From positions 1 to 54,652 of the forward strand of contig CBCTCU010000015.1 in the NCBI GenBank assembly GCA_965145485.1: 54,652 bases of DNA, in the 5' to 3' direction. The notes under the pieces are model-generated. The model made no database searches. It was not told the DNA's origin and saw nothing but the letters and a program-made list of their open reading frames with translations. A program made the translations under genes and the position numbers. This document shows, one piece after another, positions 39,173-49,200 of this stretch; position 1 is the stretch's first letter, and every line of letters starts with the position of its first letter. Origin of the DNA: CABQCM01 sp965145485 (GTDB taxonomy: Bacteria; Bacillota; Clostridia; Oscillospirales; Acutalibacteraceae).

Positions 39173-39684
39173 TGCTTGTACTGGCACAAAGCGGCATCGG
39201 CCCTCCCGCAGGCGAAGCGCCGCTTGTATCCGGGGTTCCAATGCAACCCGTCGCTGGCTTTGAGGGACCGGCCCACATTCTTGGTGGACCGGCCTGTATC
39301 AGCGGTTGGCGGCGCCCGGACAGGGCGGATTCCTTGCCCGGCGTGTTGGCTTCATCGCATCACGCGGTTTCATCTCAGCGGGCGTCCTCAGTTGCTGCGC
39401 TTTACCCGTTCGAACGGGATTGGCGCTTTGGGACGAACCCACCGCTTGTATCCAAGCCGGTTGCTGGCCGAAAAAACGCGGCCCTACCCGTCGGGAGGGC
39501 TGTGCCGGAGAATCGGTCCACGGTGCGCCGCAGGAACCTAACGAGGCGGTTGCCGGGGCTGAGAGGGGCGGGGGAAGCCCCCGGCGGATTACGGCCTGAA
39601 AAAGGGGCGATAGCCCACCAAACGAAAATTCATCCGGTACGCGGCCCTGCCGCCGGGACGGATATGGAAAAGGATGTGATTCCC
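39173..39684. other. Gap between uvrB and uvrA
   Basis: The uvrA frame stays open through this stretch, but the translation has none of the UvrA family's sequence and no ribosome site lies upstream. I see no promoter, terminator or other gene. It is longer than usual for a uvrB-uvrA pair. Confidence 0.45.
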
Positions 39685-42546
39685 ATGTCGAAGGACAGCA
39701 TTGTCATCAAAGGCGCGCGGGAAAATAATCTGAAAAACGTCGATGTCACCATCCCACGGGATAAGCTGGTGGTCTTTACCGGCGTTTCGGGCTCGGGAAA
39801 ATCCTCCCTTGCGTTCGACACCCTGTACGCCGAGGGGCAGAGGCGGTATGTCGAGTCGCTTTCCTCTTACGCCCGCATGTTTTTGGGCCAGATGGAAAAG
39901 CCGGAGGTTGACAGCATCGACGGGCTCAGCCCCGCCATATCGATCGACCAGAAAACCACCTCAAAAAATCCCCGTTCCACCGTGGGTACCGTAACCGAAA
40001 TTTACGACTATCTGCGTCTGCTGTATGCCCGCATCGGCATTCCCCATTGCCCGGTCTGCGGGCGGGAGATCTCTCAGCAGACGGTGGATCAGATCGTCGA
40101 CGAGGTCATGCGCCTGCCCGAGGGTAGCCGCATCATCGTCATGGCGCCGGTGGTGAGCGGGCGCAAGGGCGAGCATCAGAAGGAATTTGAGTCGGCGCGC
40201 AAATCCGGCTTTGTGCGCGTTCGGGTAGACGGCAGCTTTTATGATCTGAGCGAGGAGATTAAGCTCGACAAAAACAAAAAACATAACATTGAGGTTGTGG
40301 TTGACCGCCTGGTCCGCCGCGAAGATACGCGCGCCAGACTGGCCGACTCGGTGGAAACCGCCTCCTCTATCTCGGGCGGCCGTATTGTCGTCAGCGTGGT
40401 GGACGGGGAGGAATTCCTTTACTCCCAGGATTACGCCTGTCCCGAGCACGGGGTGAGCATTGAGGAGCTGGCCCCCCGCATGTTTTCCTTTAACAACCCC
40501 TTTGGAGCCTGCAAAACCTGCGATGGCCTGGGCGAGTTTATGAAGATCGACCCGGAGCTGGTCGTGCCCAATCCCAAGCTGTCCATCGTCGAGGGGGCCA
40601 TTCAGGGCTCGGGCTGGCACTCCGCCGAGCCGGGAACCATCGCCCGTATATACTACGACGGGCTGGCCGAGGCCTACGGCTTTGACCTGAACGAGCCTTT
40701 TGGCAAGCTGCCCAAGGAGGCGAGAGAGGCCGTCCTGTACGGCACCAAGGGCAAAAAAATCACCTGCCGGCGAAGCTTTATGGGGAAGGAGTCGGCCTTT
40801 GAAGCCGCCTTTGAAGGCGTTATCAACAATCTGGAACGGCGATATCAAGAGACGTCCAGCGAGGGAGCCAAGGCCGAGATTGAGGCGCTCATGTGCGCCC
40901 AGCCCTGCCCCGACTGCCACGGGGCAAGGCTCAATGAAAAAAGCCTTGCCGTAACAGTTGGCGGTATCAATATCGACCAGTTCTGCCGCAAGTCGATCGG
41001 GGATGCGCTGGAATTTATCCGTCATATCGAGTTGACCGAAAGGGAGCTTATGATTGCCCGCCTGGTGCTGCGCGAGGTGACCGAGCGCCTTGGCTTTTTG
41101 CAGAGTGTGGGGCTGAATTATTTGACCCTGTCCCGTTCGGCCGGCACCCTGTCCGGCGGGGAGAGCCAGCGAATCCGTCTGGCCACCCAGATCGGCTCCT
41201 CGCTGATGGGGGTGCTTTATATCCTGGATGAGCCGAGCATCGGCCTGCATCAACGGGATAACGACAAGCTGCTTGCCACCTTGCAAAAGCTTCGTGATTT
41301 GGGCAATACCCTGGTGGTGGTCGAGCATGACGAGGATACCATGCTGGCCGCCGACTATATTGTCGACGTGGGGCCGGGCGCCGGGATTCACGGCGGCAAT
41401 GTGGTGTGCGAGGGAACGGTGGAGGATGTGATGGCCTGCGAGGAGTCCCTGACGGGGCAGTACCTGTCGGGCAAAAAGCAGATCGAGGTGCCCGCCGTAC
41501 GCCGCCGGGGGAACGGCAAATTCCTGACCGTCAAAGGGGCGTCGGAAAACAACCTGAAGAACATCGACGTCTCCATCCCGCTGGGGGAGTTCGTCTGCGT
41601 GACCGGCGTGTCCGGCTCGGGAAAATCCTCGCTGGTCAACCAGATTCTCTATCAGCATCTCGCGGCCGTCCTCAACGGCGCCCGCCGCAGGCCGGGCAAG
41701 CATAAAGTGATATTGGGCGTAGAGGCCCTGGATAAGGTCATCGATATCAACCAGGCCCCCATCGGGCGCACCCCCCGCTCCAATCCGGCGACCTATATCG
41801 GGGTGTTCAACGACATCCGCGACCTTTACGCCAACACCAAAGAGGCAAAGATGAAGGGGTACGGCCCCGGGCGGTTTTCCTTTAACGTCAAAGGGGGGCG
41901 GTGCGAGGCCTGCGAGGGGGACGGCATTCTCAAAATCGAAATGCATTTCCTGCCGGACATCTATGTGCCCTGCGAGGTCTGCAAGGGCCGCCGTTACAAC
42001 CGGGAGACACTGGAGATCAAATATAAGGGCAAAAGCATCTACGACGTGCTCGAGATGACGGTGGAGGAGTCGCTGGACTTTTTCTCCTCTGTCCCCCGCA
42101 TTGAGCGCAAGCTTCGCGCGTTGTATGAAGTGGGGATGGGCTATGTCAAGCTCGGCCAGCCGGCCACCACCCTGTCGGGCGGGGAGGCGCAGCGGGTCAA
42201 GCTGGCCAGCGAGCTTTGCCGCCGCTCCACCGGGCGTACCATCTACATCCTGGATGAGCCCACGATGGGCCTGCATTCTTACGACGTGCACAAGCTCATT
42301 GGCGTGTTGCAGCAACTGGTTGACGCAGGCAACACCGTGCTGGTCATTGAGCACAACCTGGATGTAATCAAGGTTGCCGACCACATTATCGACCTCGGCC
42401 CGGAGGGTGGGGACATGGGCGGAACCATTGTCGCGCAGGGCACGCCGGAGGAGGTGGCCGCAGTGAAAGGCTCCTACACCGGGCAATACCTGAAAAAAAT
42501 GCTCGAACGCGACCGGCTCCGCCGGCAAAAAATAAAGTCAAAGTAG
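39685..42546 (+). CDS. uvrA: Excinuclease ABC subunit A
   Basis: With ATG 39685 the product has 953 residues, the usual UvrA length, and begins MSKDSIVIKGARENNLKNVDV. GAAAAGGATG precedes it; the frame is open for 170 more codons upstream but those are not UvrA-like. Two ABC ATPase units are seen: Walker A GVSGSGKSSLAFDT and GVSGSGKSSLVNQ, signatures LSGGESQRIRLA and LSGGEAQRVKLA, and DEPSIGLHQRD and DEPTMGLHSYD. Zinc modules: CPVCGREIS, CPDCHGARLN, and CEACEGDGI with CEVCKGRRYN. UvrA2 scans DNA for damage and hands it to UvrB. A strong terminator follows. Confidence 0.98.
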   Translation: MSKDSIVIKGARENNLKNVDVTIPRDKLVVFTGVSGSGKSSLAFDTLYAEGQRRYVESLSSYARMFLGQMEKPEVDSIDGLSPAISIDQKTTSKNPRSTVGTVTEIYDYLRLLYARIGIPHCPVCGREISQQTVDQIVDEVMRLPEGSRIIVMAPVVSGRKGEHQKEFESARKSGFVRVRVDGSFYDLSEEIKLDKNKKHNIEVVVDRLVRREDTRARLADSVETASSISGGRIVVSVVDGEEFLYSQDYACPEHGVSIEELAPRMFSFNNPFGACKTCDGLGEFMKIDPELVVPNPKLSIVEGAIQGSGWHSAEPGTIARIYYDGLAEAYGFDLNEPFGKLPKEAREAVLYGTKGKKITCRRSFMGKESAFEAAFEGVINNLERRYQETSSEGAKAEIEALMCAQPCPDCHGARLNEKSLAVTVGGINIDQFCRKSIGDALEFIRHIELTERELMIARLVLREVTERLGFLQSVGLNYLTLSRSAGTLSGGESQRIRLATQIGSSLMGVLYILDEPSIGLHQRDNDKLLATLQKLRDLGNTLVVVEHDEDTMLAADYIVDVGPGAGIHGGNVVCEGTVEDVMACEESLTGQYLSGKKQIEVPAVRRRGNGKFLTVKGASENNLKNIDVSIPLGEFVCVTGVSGSGKSSLVNQILYQHLAAVLNGARRRPGKHKVILGVEALDKVIDINQAPIGRTPRSNPATYIGVFNDIRDLYANTKEAKMKGYGPGRFSFNVKGGRCEACEGDGILKIEMHFLPDIYVPCEVCKGRRYNRETLEIKYKGKSIYDVLEMTVEESLDFFSSVPRIERKLRALYEVGMGYVKLGQPATTLSGGEAQRVKLASELCRRSTGRTIYILDEPTMGLHSYDVHKLIGVLQQLVDAGNTVLVIEHNLDVIKVADHIIDLGPEGGDMGGTIVAQGTPEEVAAVKGSYTGQYLKKMLERDRLRRQKIKSK

Positions 42547-42587
42547 ATGATCCATACGTTAGATATTGTGCCGTGACGGCGCTTTAT

Positions 42588-42633
42588 ACGGGGTGCAGGC
42601 AAAGTGGTTCGCTTTGCCTGCACCCCGTCTTTT
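42588..42633 (+). terminator. Strong rho-independent terminator after uvrA
   Basis: A 17-bp perfect stem (ACGGGGTGCAGGCAAAG with its complement, 7-nt loop) followed by CTTTT. Confidence 0.9.
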
Positions 42634-42784
42634 CAGCGCAATTTATCCATGGTTTTTTCATCCCTTCGCCGTGTGAGGCCAGCGCGACCCAGTTCTTGAT
42701 TTGCTTGTGATGATCCGCGTATTCGTTCCATTGTTTTCATTTGGAAAAAATAACAGTATATGTATTGAAAAACAAGAAAAATCG

Positions 42785-42813
42785 TTGACAGCATCACCAA
42801 AAATTGATATGAT
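42785..42813 (+). promoter_or_regulatory. Sigma-A promoter of the ABC transporter pair
   Basis: TTGACA, a 17-nt spacer and TATGAT, about 45 nt before the first ABC gene. Confidence 0.82.
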
Positions 42814-42857
42814 AAACCAAAACTATATTGCACAGCGCTGCGAAAGGAGTGGGCCCC

Positions 42858-44690
42858 ATGCACAAGAAAAGAAAAAAGGAAGACAAACTTTCGTTTGGAA
42901 AAACCCTGCGCAATAACTTTTATCTGCTGCGTGTTGCGTGGCGGATCAAGCCCTCCCGCATTGTGTTTGACTTTCTGTTTCGCGCCGCCGGCTCGATCTT
43001 TGATTACTACTACAGCATTCTTTTCCTTGGGGTGATCTACAGCGCGGTCGAGCGGGGCATCGGCTTTGGCACCGTGCTGGTGTTCATATTGGTCACTATC
43101 GTGTTGATTTTGGTCTTTGACGCCCTCGGCGCATGGTATTATCATTCCTTTCGCGCGAGGACCGACATTGATTTTTACGAGAGCTTTAACCGGGAGCTGT
43201 TTGCCAAAGCGGCCGATGTCGACCTGGCCTGCTATGAGGATACCGAATTTTATACCCGGTACACCCGCGCCGCCTCCGAGACCGGCGGGCGCATCGCCAG
43301 TATCCTGGACAATATGACCTCCTGCTTCGGCGCGCTCTTTTCCACCGTGCTGATTTTTATCACCATTTTTGCGCTCGACCCCCTTGCGGTGGTGTTTCTG
43401 ATATTCCCCATCGTGCTATCCCTGATCGTGCGTACCCGCAGCAACAAGGCGCGGTACCAGCTGGAGATGGCAAACACCGACCCGGTGCGGCAGAAAGACT
43501 ATGTCCACCGCACGATTTATCTGGAGGAATACGCCAAGGAACAGCGTTTGACCCACATCTTTCATGTGCTGACCGGTTACTATACCCTTTCCATCCACCA
43601 GCTTTGCCACAATTACCGGACGCTGGGCCGCCGGGTGGGTGCCTTCCGTGCGGTGGATTCGGTGATTTCCATTGCCCAGTGGCCGCTGGTCATCATTTAC
43701 GCCGGTTACCGGGTGCTCATTTCCCACACCATTTCGGCCGGCATCTTTGTCGTGCTGGTCAATGCCATCAACCAGATGGTGCATTCCCTCGAATACCTGA
43801 TGAATCTGTTTACCACCATGCAGCGCGACGGGATGTTTGTGCAGAATTTTCGCGATTTTATGGACTATGAGCCGAAAATTTCGCAAAGCCAGCAGGGGCT
43901 GTCCCCAAGCGGGGAGCCGCACACGCTGGAGCTGCGCCATGTCTCCTTTGCTTATGAGGGGGCCGAGGAGCCGGTGCTGCAAGACATCAACCTGACCCTC
44001 CGCCCGGGGGAAACGGTCGCCCTTGTCGGGCACAACGGCGCCGGGAAGACCACGCTGATCAAGTTGCTGCTTCGCCTGTACGACCCCACCGAGGGGGAAA
44101 TCCTGCTCGATGGGGTGGATATCCGCCGCTACAACGTCGAGGAATACCGCCGGCTGTTCGGTACGGTCTTTCAGGATTACCGCGTTTTCGCCATGTCGGC
44201 GGCGGAGAATGTGCTTATGCATCCCGTCCAGCCGCAGGAGTATGACGTGGCAGCGCAGGCCCTTCGCAACGCCGGGGTTTACGATAAGATTATGGAAAGC
44301 CCCAAAGGCCTGGACGTCATGCTCACCCGGGAATTTGACGACGACGGATTGGTGCTGTCGGGCGGGGAATTTCAAAAGCTTGCCATCGCCCGCCTTTACG
44401 CCGCGGGATGCGAATTCGCCGTGCTCGATGAGCCGTCGAGCGCCCTCGACCCCATCGCCGAATACGAGATGTTTGAAAACCTTAAAAGGGTTTGCGCGGG
44501 CAAAACGGTGGTCTTTATCTCCCACCGCCTCGCATCCGCCGTGCTGGCCGACCAGGTCTATCTGCTCGAGCACGGCCGGGTGATCGAGCGGGGCACGCAC
44601 GATTCCCTCATGAAGGAAAAGGGCCATTATGCCGCCATGTTTCAAATGCAGGCAAAGATGTATGGCCTGGCGGGAGGGGTGTCGGCATGA
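42858..44690 (+). CDS. ABC exporter half-transporter, subunit 1
   Basis: This 610-residue protein has an N-terminal six-helix membrane domain and a C-terminal nucleotide-binding domain. Membrane region to about residue 330 (FGTVLVFILVTIVLILVFDAL, CFGALFSTVLIFITIFALDP). ATPase: Walker A GHNGAGKTT, signature LSGGEFQKLAIAR (E replaces Q of LSGGQ), Walker B FAVLDEPSSALDP and switch ISHR. AAAGGAG lies 8 nt before ATG 42858. Its stop overlaps the next start (ATGA), so the two subunits are translationally coupled and probably form a heterodimer. The family exports drugs, peptides or lipids; the substrate is unknown. Confidence 0.93.
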   Translation: MHKKRKKEDKLSFGKTLRNNFYLLRVAWRIKPSRIVFDFLFRAAGSIFDYYYSILFLGVIYSAVERGIGFGTVLVFILVTIVLILVFDALGAWYYHSFRARTDIDFYESFNRELFAKAADVDLACYEDTEFYTRYTRAASETGGRIASILDNMTSCFGALFSTVLIFITIFALDPLAVVFLIFPIVLSLIVRTRSNKARYQLEMANTDPVRQKDYVHRTIYLEEYAKEQRLTHIFHVLTGYYTLSIHQLCHNYRTLGRRVGAFRAVDSVISIAQWPLVIIYAGYRVLISHTISAGIFVVLVNAINQMVHSLEYLMNLFTTMQRDGMFVQNFRDFMDYEPKISQSQQGLSPSGEPHTLELRHVSFAYEGAEEPVLQDINLTLRPGETVALVGHNGAGKTTLIKLLLRLYDPTEGEILLDGVDIRRYNVEEYRRLFGTVFQDYRVFAMSAAENVLMHPVQPQEYDVAAQALRNAGVYDKIMESPKGLDVMLTREFDDDGLVLSGGEFQKLAIARLYAAGCEFAVLDEPSSALDPIAEYEMFENLKRVCAGKTVVFISHRLASAVLADQVYLLEHGRVIERGTHDSLMKEKGHYAAMFQMQAKMYGLAGGVSA

Positions 44691-46522
44691 GCGAAAAAAA
44701 CAAAAAAGAGCGGCAGAGCTTCCAACATATCTGGACCAATACCATCTTTATGCTGCGGTATGCCTTTCGCTATTTGCCGGCCTATTCGATCTGGCTGATT
44801 GTCATCCAGGTGCTGTTCGGCATTAACGATATTTTCTGGGGCGTGCTGCTGATGAAAATCGCGGTGGACGCCGTAACGGTGACCCAGTCCTACACCGATC
44901 TGCTCTGGATCGCGGGGGGCTATATCGTCTACTGCGGTACCCTGCAGGCAGTCGCCGGGTTCTTTTTCGAGTCGTACGGCCCGGCCAGACTACAGAAGTT
45001 GGCGGAGAAAATGCAGACCCAGTTGTTTGAAAAAGCCGTGGGGCTGGATTACGCCTGCTACAGCAACCCCGAGTTTTACAACGACTTTGTCTGGGCGGCG
45101 TCGCAGGCCGAGCTGCAGGTTTCCGCCGTCCTGAACAATACCGCCCTGTTCCTCAAGAGCATCGCCGGGCTGAGCGCCGTGGTCACCGCCATGTTGACCA
45201 TGGACGCTGTGGGGGTTGTCTTTATTGTCGCCTCCTTTGCCGGGGTATTCCTGCTGTCGCTGCTGCGCAACAAGGTGCAGTTCCGGCGCGATATCGATTT
45301 CAAGCCGCTCGAGCGTAAGCGGGCGTACATCAACCGGGTCTTTTACCTGGCGGATTATGCCAAAGAGATGCGGCTGCATCCCCTCAAGGGCAGTCTGGAT
45401 CAGCAGTTTGCCGAGGCCAACCGTGGGATGAAGCAGGTGGTCAATCGGTACGCCGGCAAACTGGCCGGGCTGAGCTTTTTATCGGAGTTTGCCTTTTCCG
45501 ATCTGCTCATTGACGGCGTTTACATGATTTACCTGGCCTACCGCGTCATCGTCCAGAAAACCCTGACCTATGGCACCCTCGCAGGGATGCTCAACGGCGC
45601 CTGGACGCTGAAGATGAATTTGAACAACATCGCCCAAACCATCGGGGAGTTTCAGCGGCTGAGCCTGTACACCGATAAATTCCGCGGTTTTCTGGACTAT
45701 GAAAATCGGATGCAGGATACCGAAAAAGCGCTCGCGGCCCCCCAACACACCGCCGCGCTGGAATGCCGCAACGTGAGCTTTACCTACCCCGGGTGCGACG
45801 CACCAACCCTGCGGGATATCAACCTGAGCATCCGGCCGGGTGAAAAGGTGGCGATCGTCGGCTACAACGGCGCCGGCAAGTCCACCCTGGTCAAGCTGCT
45901 GACCCGGCTATACGACCCCACCCAAGGAGAGGTGTGCTATGGCGAAAGGGATATCCGCGAGTACCGGCTGCAGGAATACCGCGATTGCTTTGGCACTGCT
46001 TTCCAGGACTATCGGATGTTCGCGGCCACCCTGGCGGAGAACGTGGTCATGGATCGGGCGCAGGGCCGCGAGCAGGAGGCGCAGTCCGCGCTGGAAAAGG
46101 CGGGCTTCGCTGAGAAGCTGCGCAGCCTCCCCCAGGGGCTGGATACTCCGCTGACCCGGGAATTCAATGACAAGGGCCTATTACTCTCGGGCGGTGAGGC
46201 CCAGAAGGTCGCGATTGCCCGGGTGTTCGCCGGCAATCCGCAGGTGCTCATCCTCGACGAGCCGTCGAGCGCCCTTGATCCCCTGAGCGAGTATCACGTC
46301 AATCACTCCATGCTGGAGGCTGCGGGGGATAAGACGGTCATTTTCATATCCCACCGGCTGTCGACCACCAAGGCGGCCGATACCATTTACATGATGGAGC
46401 ATGGGAGGATTATCGAGCAGGGGAGCCATGAGCAGCTCATGGCAAAGGGGGGCAAATACGCTGAGATGTTCCGCCTGCAATCCAAGAATTATTCCCTGGT
46501 CGCGGGCGGGGAGACGGAATAG
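44687..46522 (+). CDS. ABC exporter half-transporter, subunit 2
   Basis: The 611-residue partner of the preceding protein starts at ATG 44687 in an ATGA overlap. The membrane domain (YSIWLIVIQVLFGINDIFWGVLL, LSAVVTAMLTMDAVGVVFIVASFAGVFLL) is followed by an ATPase with Walker A GYNGAGKST, signature LSGGEAQKVAIAR, Walker B VLILDEPSSALDP and ISHRLST. Both ATPase sites look intact, unlike many heterodimeric exporters in which one site is degenerate. A strong terminator lies about 170 nt downstream. Confidence 0.93.
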   Translation: MSEKNKKERQSFQHIWTNTIFMLRYAFRYLPAYSIWLIVIQVLFGINDIFWGVLLMKIAVDAVTVTQSYTDLLWIAGGYIVYCGTLQAVAGFFFESYGPARLQKLAEKMQTQLFEKAVGLDYACYSNPEFYNDFVWAASQAELQVSAVLNNTALFLKSIAGLSAVVTAMLTMDAVGVVFIVASFAGVFLLSLLRNKVQFRRDIDFKPLERKRAYINRVFYLADYAKEMRLHPLKGSLDQQFAEANRGMKQVVNRYAGKLAGLSFLSEFAFSDLLIDGVYMIYLAYRVIVQKTLTYGTLAGMLNGAWTLKMNLNNIAQTIGEFQRLSLYTDKFRGFLDYENRMQDTEKALAAPQHTAALECRNVSFTYPGCDAPTLRDINLSIRPGEKVAIVGYNGAGKSTLVKLLTRLYDPTQGEVCYGERDIREYRLQEYRDCFGTAFQDYRMFAATLAENVVMDRAQGREQEAQSALEKAGFAEKLRSLPQGLDTPLTREFNDKGLLLSGGEAQKVAIARVFAGNPQVLILDEPSSALDPLSEYHVNHSMLEAAGDKTVIFISHRLSTTKAADTIYMMEHGRIIEQGSHEQLMAKGGKYAEMFRLQSKNYSLVAGGETE

Positions 46523-47080
46523 GCGGCCCCTGCGTGCGTATGGATTTCGCGCCGTAAGGGGAAGCTTTATGTTGCTGGGCGCCAAAGGGAGGCCATGGCC
46601 CCGGACCCGACGACACCCGATCCACGCGGCTGTGCGCCGTCGGTAAAAAAACGGCCTTAACCAAGTTCCGTTATTAAATAAGCACAATGACTCCGACGCG
46701 GAAAGGGCTAACGGCCCTTTCCGCGTCTTGTTTTGATGCGTTGCTGCCTTGGCATGGTCTGCGCGAAGAAGCCGTATCAAATGAGCAAATAATATTCTTA
46801 TAAAAAATTATAAATAGAATTCTGAGAGGCGCTGAACGGTTCGTTGAGTAAAGGGTGCAATGCGAGGGAGATTGCAGCGCCGCACCAAAGATTTGCTGGC
46901 GCGATGTTCTCCCGAGCTTCCCCGGAAACCGACTCCAATGCACAGCATGACGGCGGGTTTTTTTCGGTATTAGTCGGGTTCGCCCGGGGAAAATCCACCC
47001 CATGGGCGGCAGTCTCAGGAAGCCGCAGGCAGCACAGGAAAAGGCTCTGATCTGTGGCAGGCATTCCCGGCTGTCAAGTC
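46523..47080. other. Gene-free stretch after the ABC pair
   Basis: It holds the ABC operon terminator (46695-46734). Long minus-strand frames here are shadow-like and lack ribosome sites. Nothing else recognised. Confidence 0.45.
46695..46734 (+). terminator. Rho-independent terminator of the ABC operon
   Basis: GACGCGGAAAGGGC pairs perfectly with GCCCTTTCCGCGTC (5-nt loop), followed by TTGTTTTG. Confidence 0.88.
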
Positions 47081-47109
47081 TTGCAAAACGGCCGCGTATC
47101 ATGTATAAT
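47081..47109 (+). promoter_or_regulatory. Sigma-A promoter of the hydrogenase signalling cluster
   Basis: TTGCAA, a 17-nt spacer and TATAAT, about 147 nt upstream of the ferredoxin gene. Confidence 0.75.
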
Positions 47110-47255
47110 ATGGTCGAAACCCTATGGCGTTTTGATCCCGTCCGCCCTATCCGGGCCGGTCGGGCCGCTGCGGGCGGGCATAGGCCATATGGGTGCCGCA
47201 TAATGTAAAATATCATGAGGGCAAAGGCCCTTTCTATGGAAAGGTGAGGACGATC

Positions 47256-47501
47256 ATGAAGGTTGCGGTTTGTGTCGGCAGCTCCTGCCATTTGCGGGGT
47301 TCTTACAACATCATCGAGTTGCTCAAGCAGCGCCTGGAAGAGCGGGGCATGACCGATCAGGTCGACCTGCGGGCCGCTTTTTGTTTGGGAAAATGTACCG
47401 ATGGGGTCAGCATTCAGGTCGACGACGAAATTATCTGCGGCGTATCCGCCGATAATTTTGATGAGATATTTGAAAAATATATCCTGAAACAGGCGCAATA
47501 A
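47256..47501 (+). CDS. [2Fe-2S] thioredoxin-like ferredoxin
   Basis: This 81-residue protein has the thioredoxin-like [2Fe-2S] fold of NuoE/HydC C-terminal domains: CVGSSC (Cys6, Cys11) and CLGKC (Cys43, Cys47) supply the four ligands. It is a free-standing small electron carrier. AAGGTGAGGA precedes ATG 47256. It is the first gene of the cluster and ends 22 nt before the hydrogenase-like sensor gene, with which it likely exchanges electrons. Small NuoE-like ferredoxins of this kind are regular companions of sensory [FeFe] hydrogenases in Clostridia. Confidence 0.9.
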   Translation: MKVAVCVGSSCHLRGSYNIIELLKQRLEERGMTDQVDLRAAFCLGKCTDGVSIQVDDEIICGVSADNFDEIFEKYILKQAQ

Positions 47502-47523
47502 CCGGATTGTGAGGGCGGCGCTC

Positions 47524-49200
47524 ATGAACGAATATCTGGGGCTGAAAAAGTCCAATTGCAAAAACTGTTATAAATGCATCCGGCACTGTCCGGTCAAGTC
47601 CATTCGCTTTTCGGACGAGCAGGCGCACATTGTCGGGGACGAGTGCATTTTGTGCGGCGGCTGTTTTGTGGTCTGCCCCCAAAACGCAAAGGAGATCCGC
47701 AACGACGTGGGCCGGGCCAAGGAGCTCATCGCGTCGGGCAATCCGGTGTACGCCAGCATCGCGCCCTCCTTTGTGGCCAACTACGAGGGGGCTGATCTCG
47801 GGTCGATGACCGAAGCGCTCAAGGCCCTTGGCTTTGCCGGCGCGGGGGAGACGGCCATCGGCGCCACGGTGGTCAAGAAGGAATACGACCGCATGGTCGG
47901 CGACAGCCAGCACACGGTCATCATATCCTCCTGCTGCCACAGCATCAACACGCTCATTCAAAAGTATTACGCCGAGGCCCTGCCCTACCTGGCACATACC
48001 TTATCCCCCATGCAGGCTCACTGCGAGCTGCTCAAAAGAGAGCATCCCGGCGCAAACACCGTCTTTATCGGCCCGTGTATCTCCAAAAAGGCGGAGGCCG
48101 AGCAGTATCCCGGCGCGGTTGACTGCGTGCTGACCTTTGAGGAGCTCAGCGAGTGGCTGGCCGACGAGGGAATCCGCATTGAGGCCGCGCGGAGCGATTC
48201 GGGCGATACCGGCCGCGCGAGGCTGTTCCCCACCACGGGCGGTATCCTTCGTTCCATGGCCTGCAACAATCCCGATTACAGCTATCTTGCTCTCGACGGG
48301 GTAGAGAATTGCATGGCCGCTTTGCAGGATATTGTGGACGGCAAGCTCGATCACTGCTTTATCGAGATGTCGGCCTGCGTGGGAAGCTGCGTGGGCGGCC
48401 CCGCGATGGAAAACCGGCGCTATCCCGTGCGCGACCGTATCGCGGTCGACCGGTTCGCTGGGCGGAAGGATTTTGCGGTCGAGCAGCCGGATTCCGGGGC
48501 GCTGCATAAGGAAATGCCGTTCATCGGGCTGCACCGCCAGATGCCGGGCAGCAAGGCGATTGAGGAAATCCTGCACAAAATGGGCAAGACCACCCCGGAG
48601 CAGGAGCTCAACTGCGGCAGCTGCGGTTACAACACCTGCCGCGACAAGGCTGTGGCCATTTATCAGGGCAAAGCCGACCTGACCATGTGCCTGCCCTATT
48701 TGAAGGAAAAAGCCGAATCTTTTTCCGACAACATCTTCCGCAACACCCCCAACGGGCTGATTGTGGTCAACGAGGAGCTTCAGGTACAGCAGATCAATGC
48801 GGCCGCCCGCAAGATTATGAACTTAAAGAGCGAGAAGGATGTGCTGGGCGAGCCGGTGGTGCGTATCCTCGACCCCAAACCTTTTCTGGACGTGCTGTCC
48901 AGCGGGCAGAGCATGCGGGATGAAAGGCTTTATCTGGCCGAATATCAGAAGTATGTGGAAATGAGCATCGTGTACGACCGCAGCTACCATATCCTCATCA
49001 GCATCCTGCGCGATGTGACCGATGAAGAGGCCGAGCGGGAGAAAAAGGAGCAGATGAGCCGTCAGACCATCGAGATTACCGACCAGGTGGTCGACAAGCA
49101 GATGCGGGTAGTGCAGGAAATCGCCTCCCTGCTCGGGGAAACGGTGGCCGAAACCAAGATTGCTCTGACCAATCTGAAGGAGTCGTTGCGGGATGAATGA
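47524..49200 (+). CDS. [FeFe]-hydrogenase-like sensor with PAS domain (HydS type)
   Basis: The 558-residue protein has, in order: two [4Fe-4S] ferredoxin motifs (Cys12-15-18-22 and 41-44-47-51), a hydrogenase H-domain (to ~340), a CGSCGYNTC...C [4Fe-4S] module (Cys364, 367, 372, 389) and a PAS-like domain (about 400-510) ending in a coiled region. The H-cluster motifs are altered from the catalytic norm: SSCCHS for TSCCP (135-140), GPCISKKAE (183-191), and EMSACVGSCVGGPAM (281-295). The cluster-binding cysteines remain. These changes and the PAS tail match the sensory [FeFe] hydrogenases (groups C/D), thought to sense H2 or redox state rather than turn over H2. The start is ATG 47524; the next gene, a phosphatase, overlaps its end by 8 nt, so signal output is probably through that enzyme. 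Confidence 0.9.
   Translation: MNEYLGLKKSNCKNCYKCIRHCPVKSIRFSDEQAHIVGDECILCGGCFVVCPQNAKEIRNDVGRAKELIASGNPVYASIAPSFVANYEGADLGSMTEALKALGFAGAGETAIGATVVKKEYDRMVGDSQHTVIISSCCHSINTLIQKYYAEALPYLAHTLSPMQAHCELLKREHPGANTVFIGPCISKKAEAEQYPGAVDCVLTFEELSEWLADEGIRIEAARSDSGDTGRARLFPTTGGILRSMACNNPDYSYLALDGVENCMAALQDIVDGKLDHCFIEMSACVGSCVGGPAMENRRYPVRDRIAVDRFAGRKDFAVEQPDSGALHKEMPFIGLHRQMPGSKAIEEILHKMGKTTPEQELNCGSCGYNTCRDKAVAIYQGKADLTMCLPYLKEKAESFSDNIFRNTPNGLIVVNEELQVQQINAAARKIMNLKSEKDVLGEPVVRILDPKPFLDVLSSGQSMRDERLYLAEYQKYVEMSIVYDRSYHILISILRDVTDEEAEREKKEQMSRQTIEITDQVVDKQMRVVQEIASLLGETVAETKIALTNLKESLRDE

Noticed and set aside
37205..39241. 678-codon minus-strand frame
   Set aside because: Antisense of uvrB; no family features.
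39172..39684. N-terminal extension of the uvrA frame
   Set aside because: Not UvrA-like, no ribosome site upstream, and the family N-terminus begins at 39685.
39961..42528. 855-codon minus-strand frame
   Set aside because: Antisense of uvrA; arises from high GC and codon bias.
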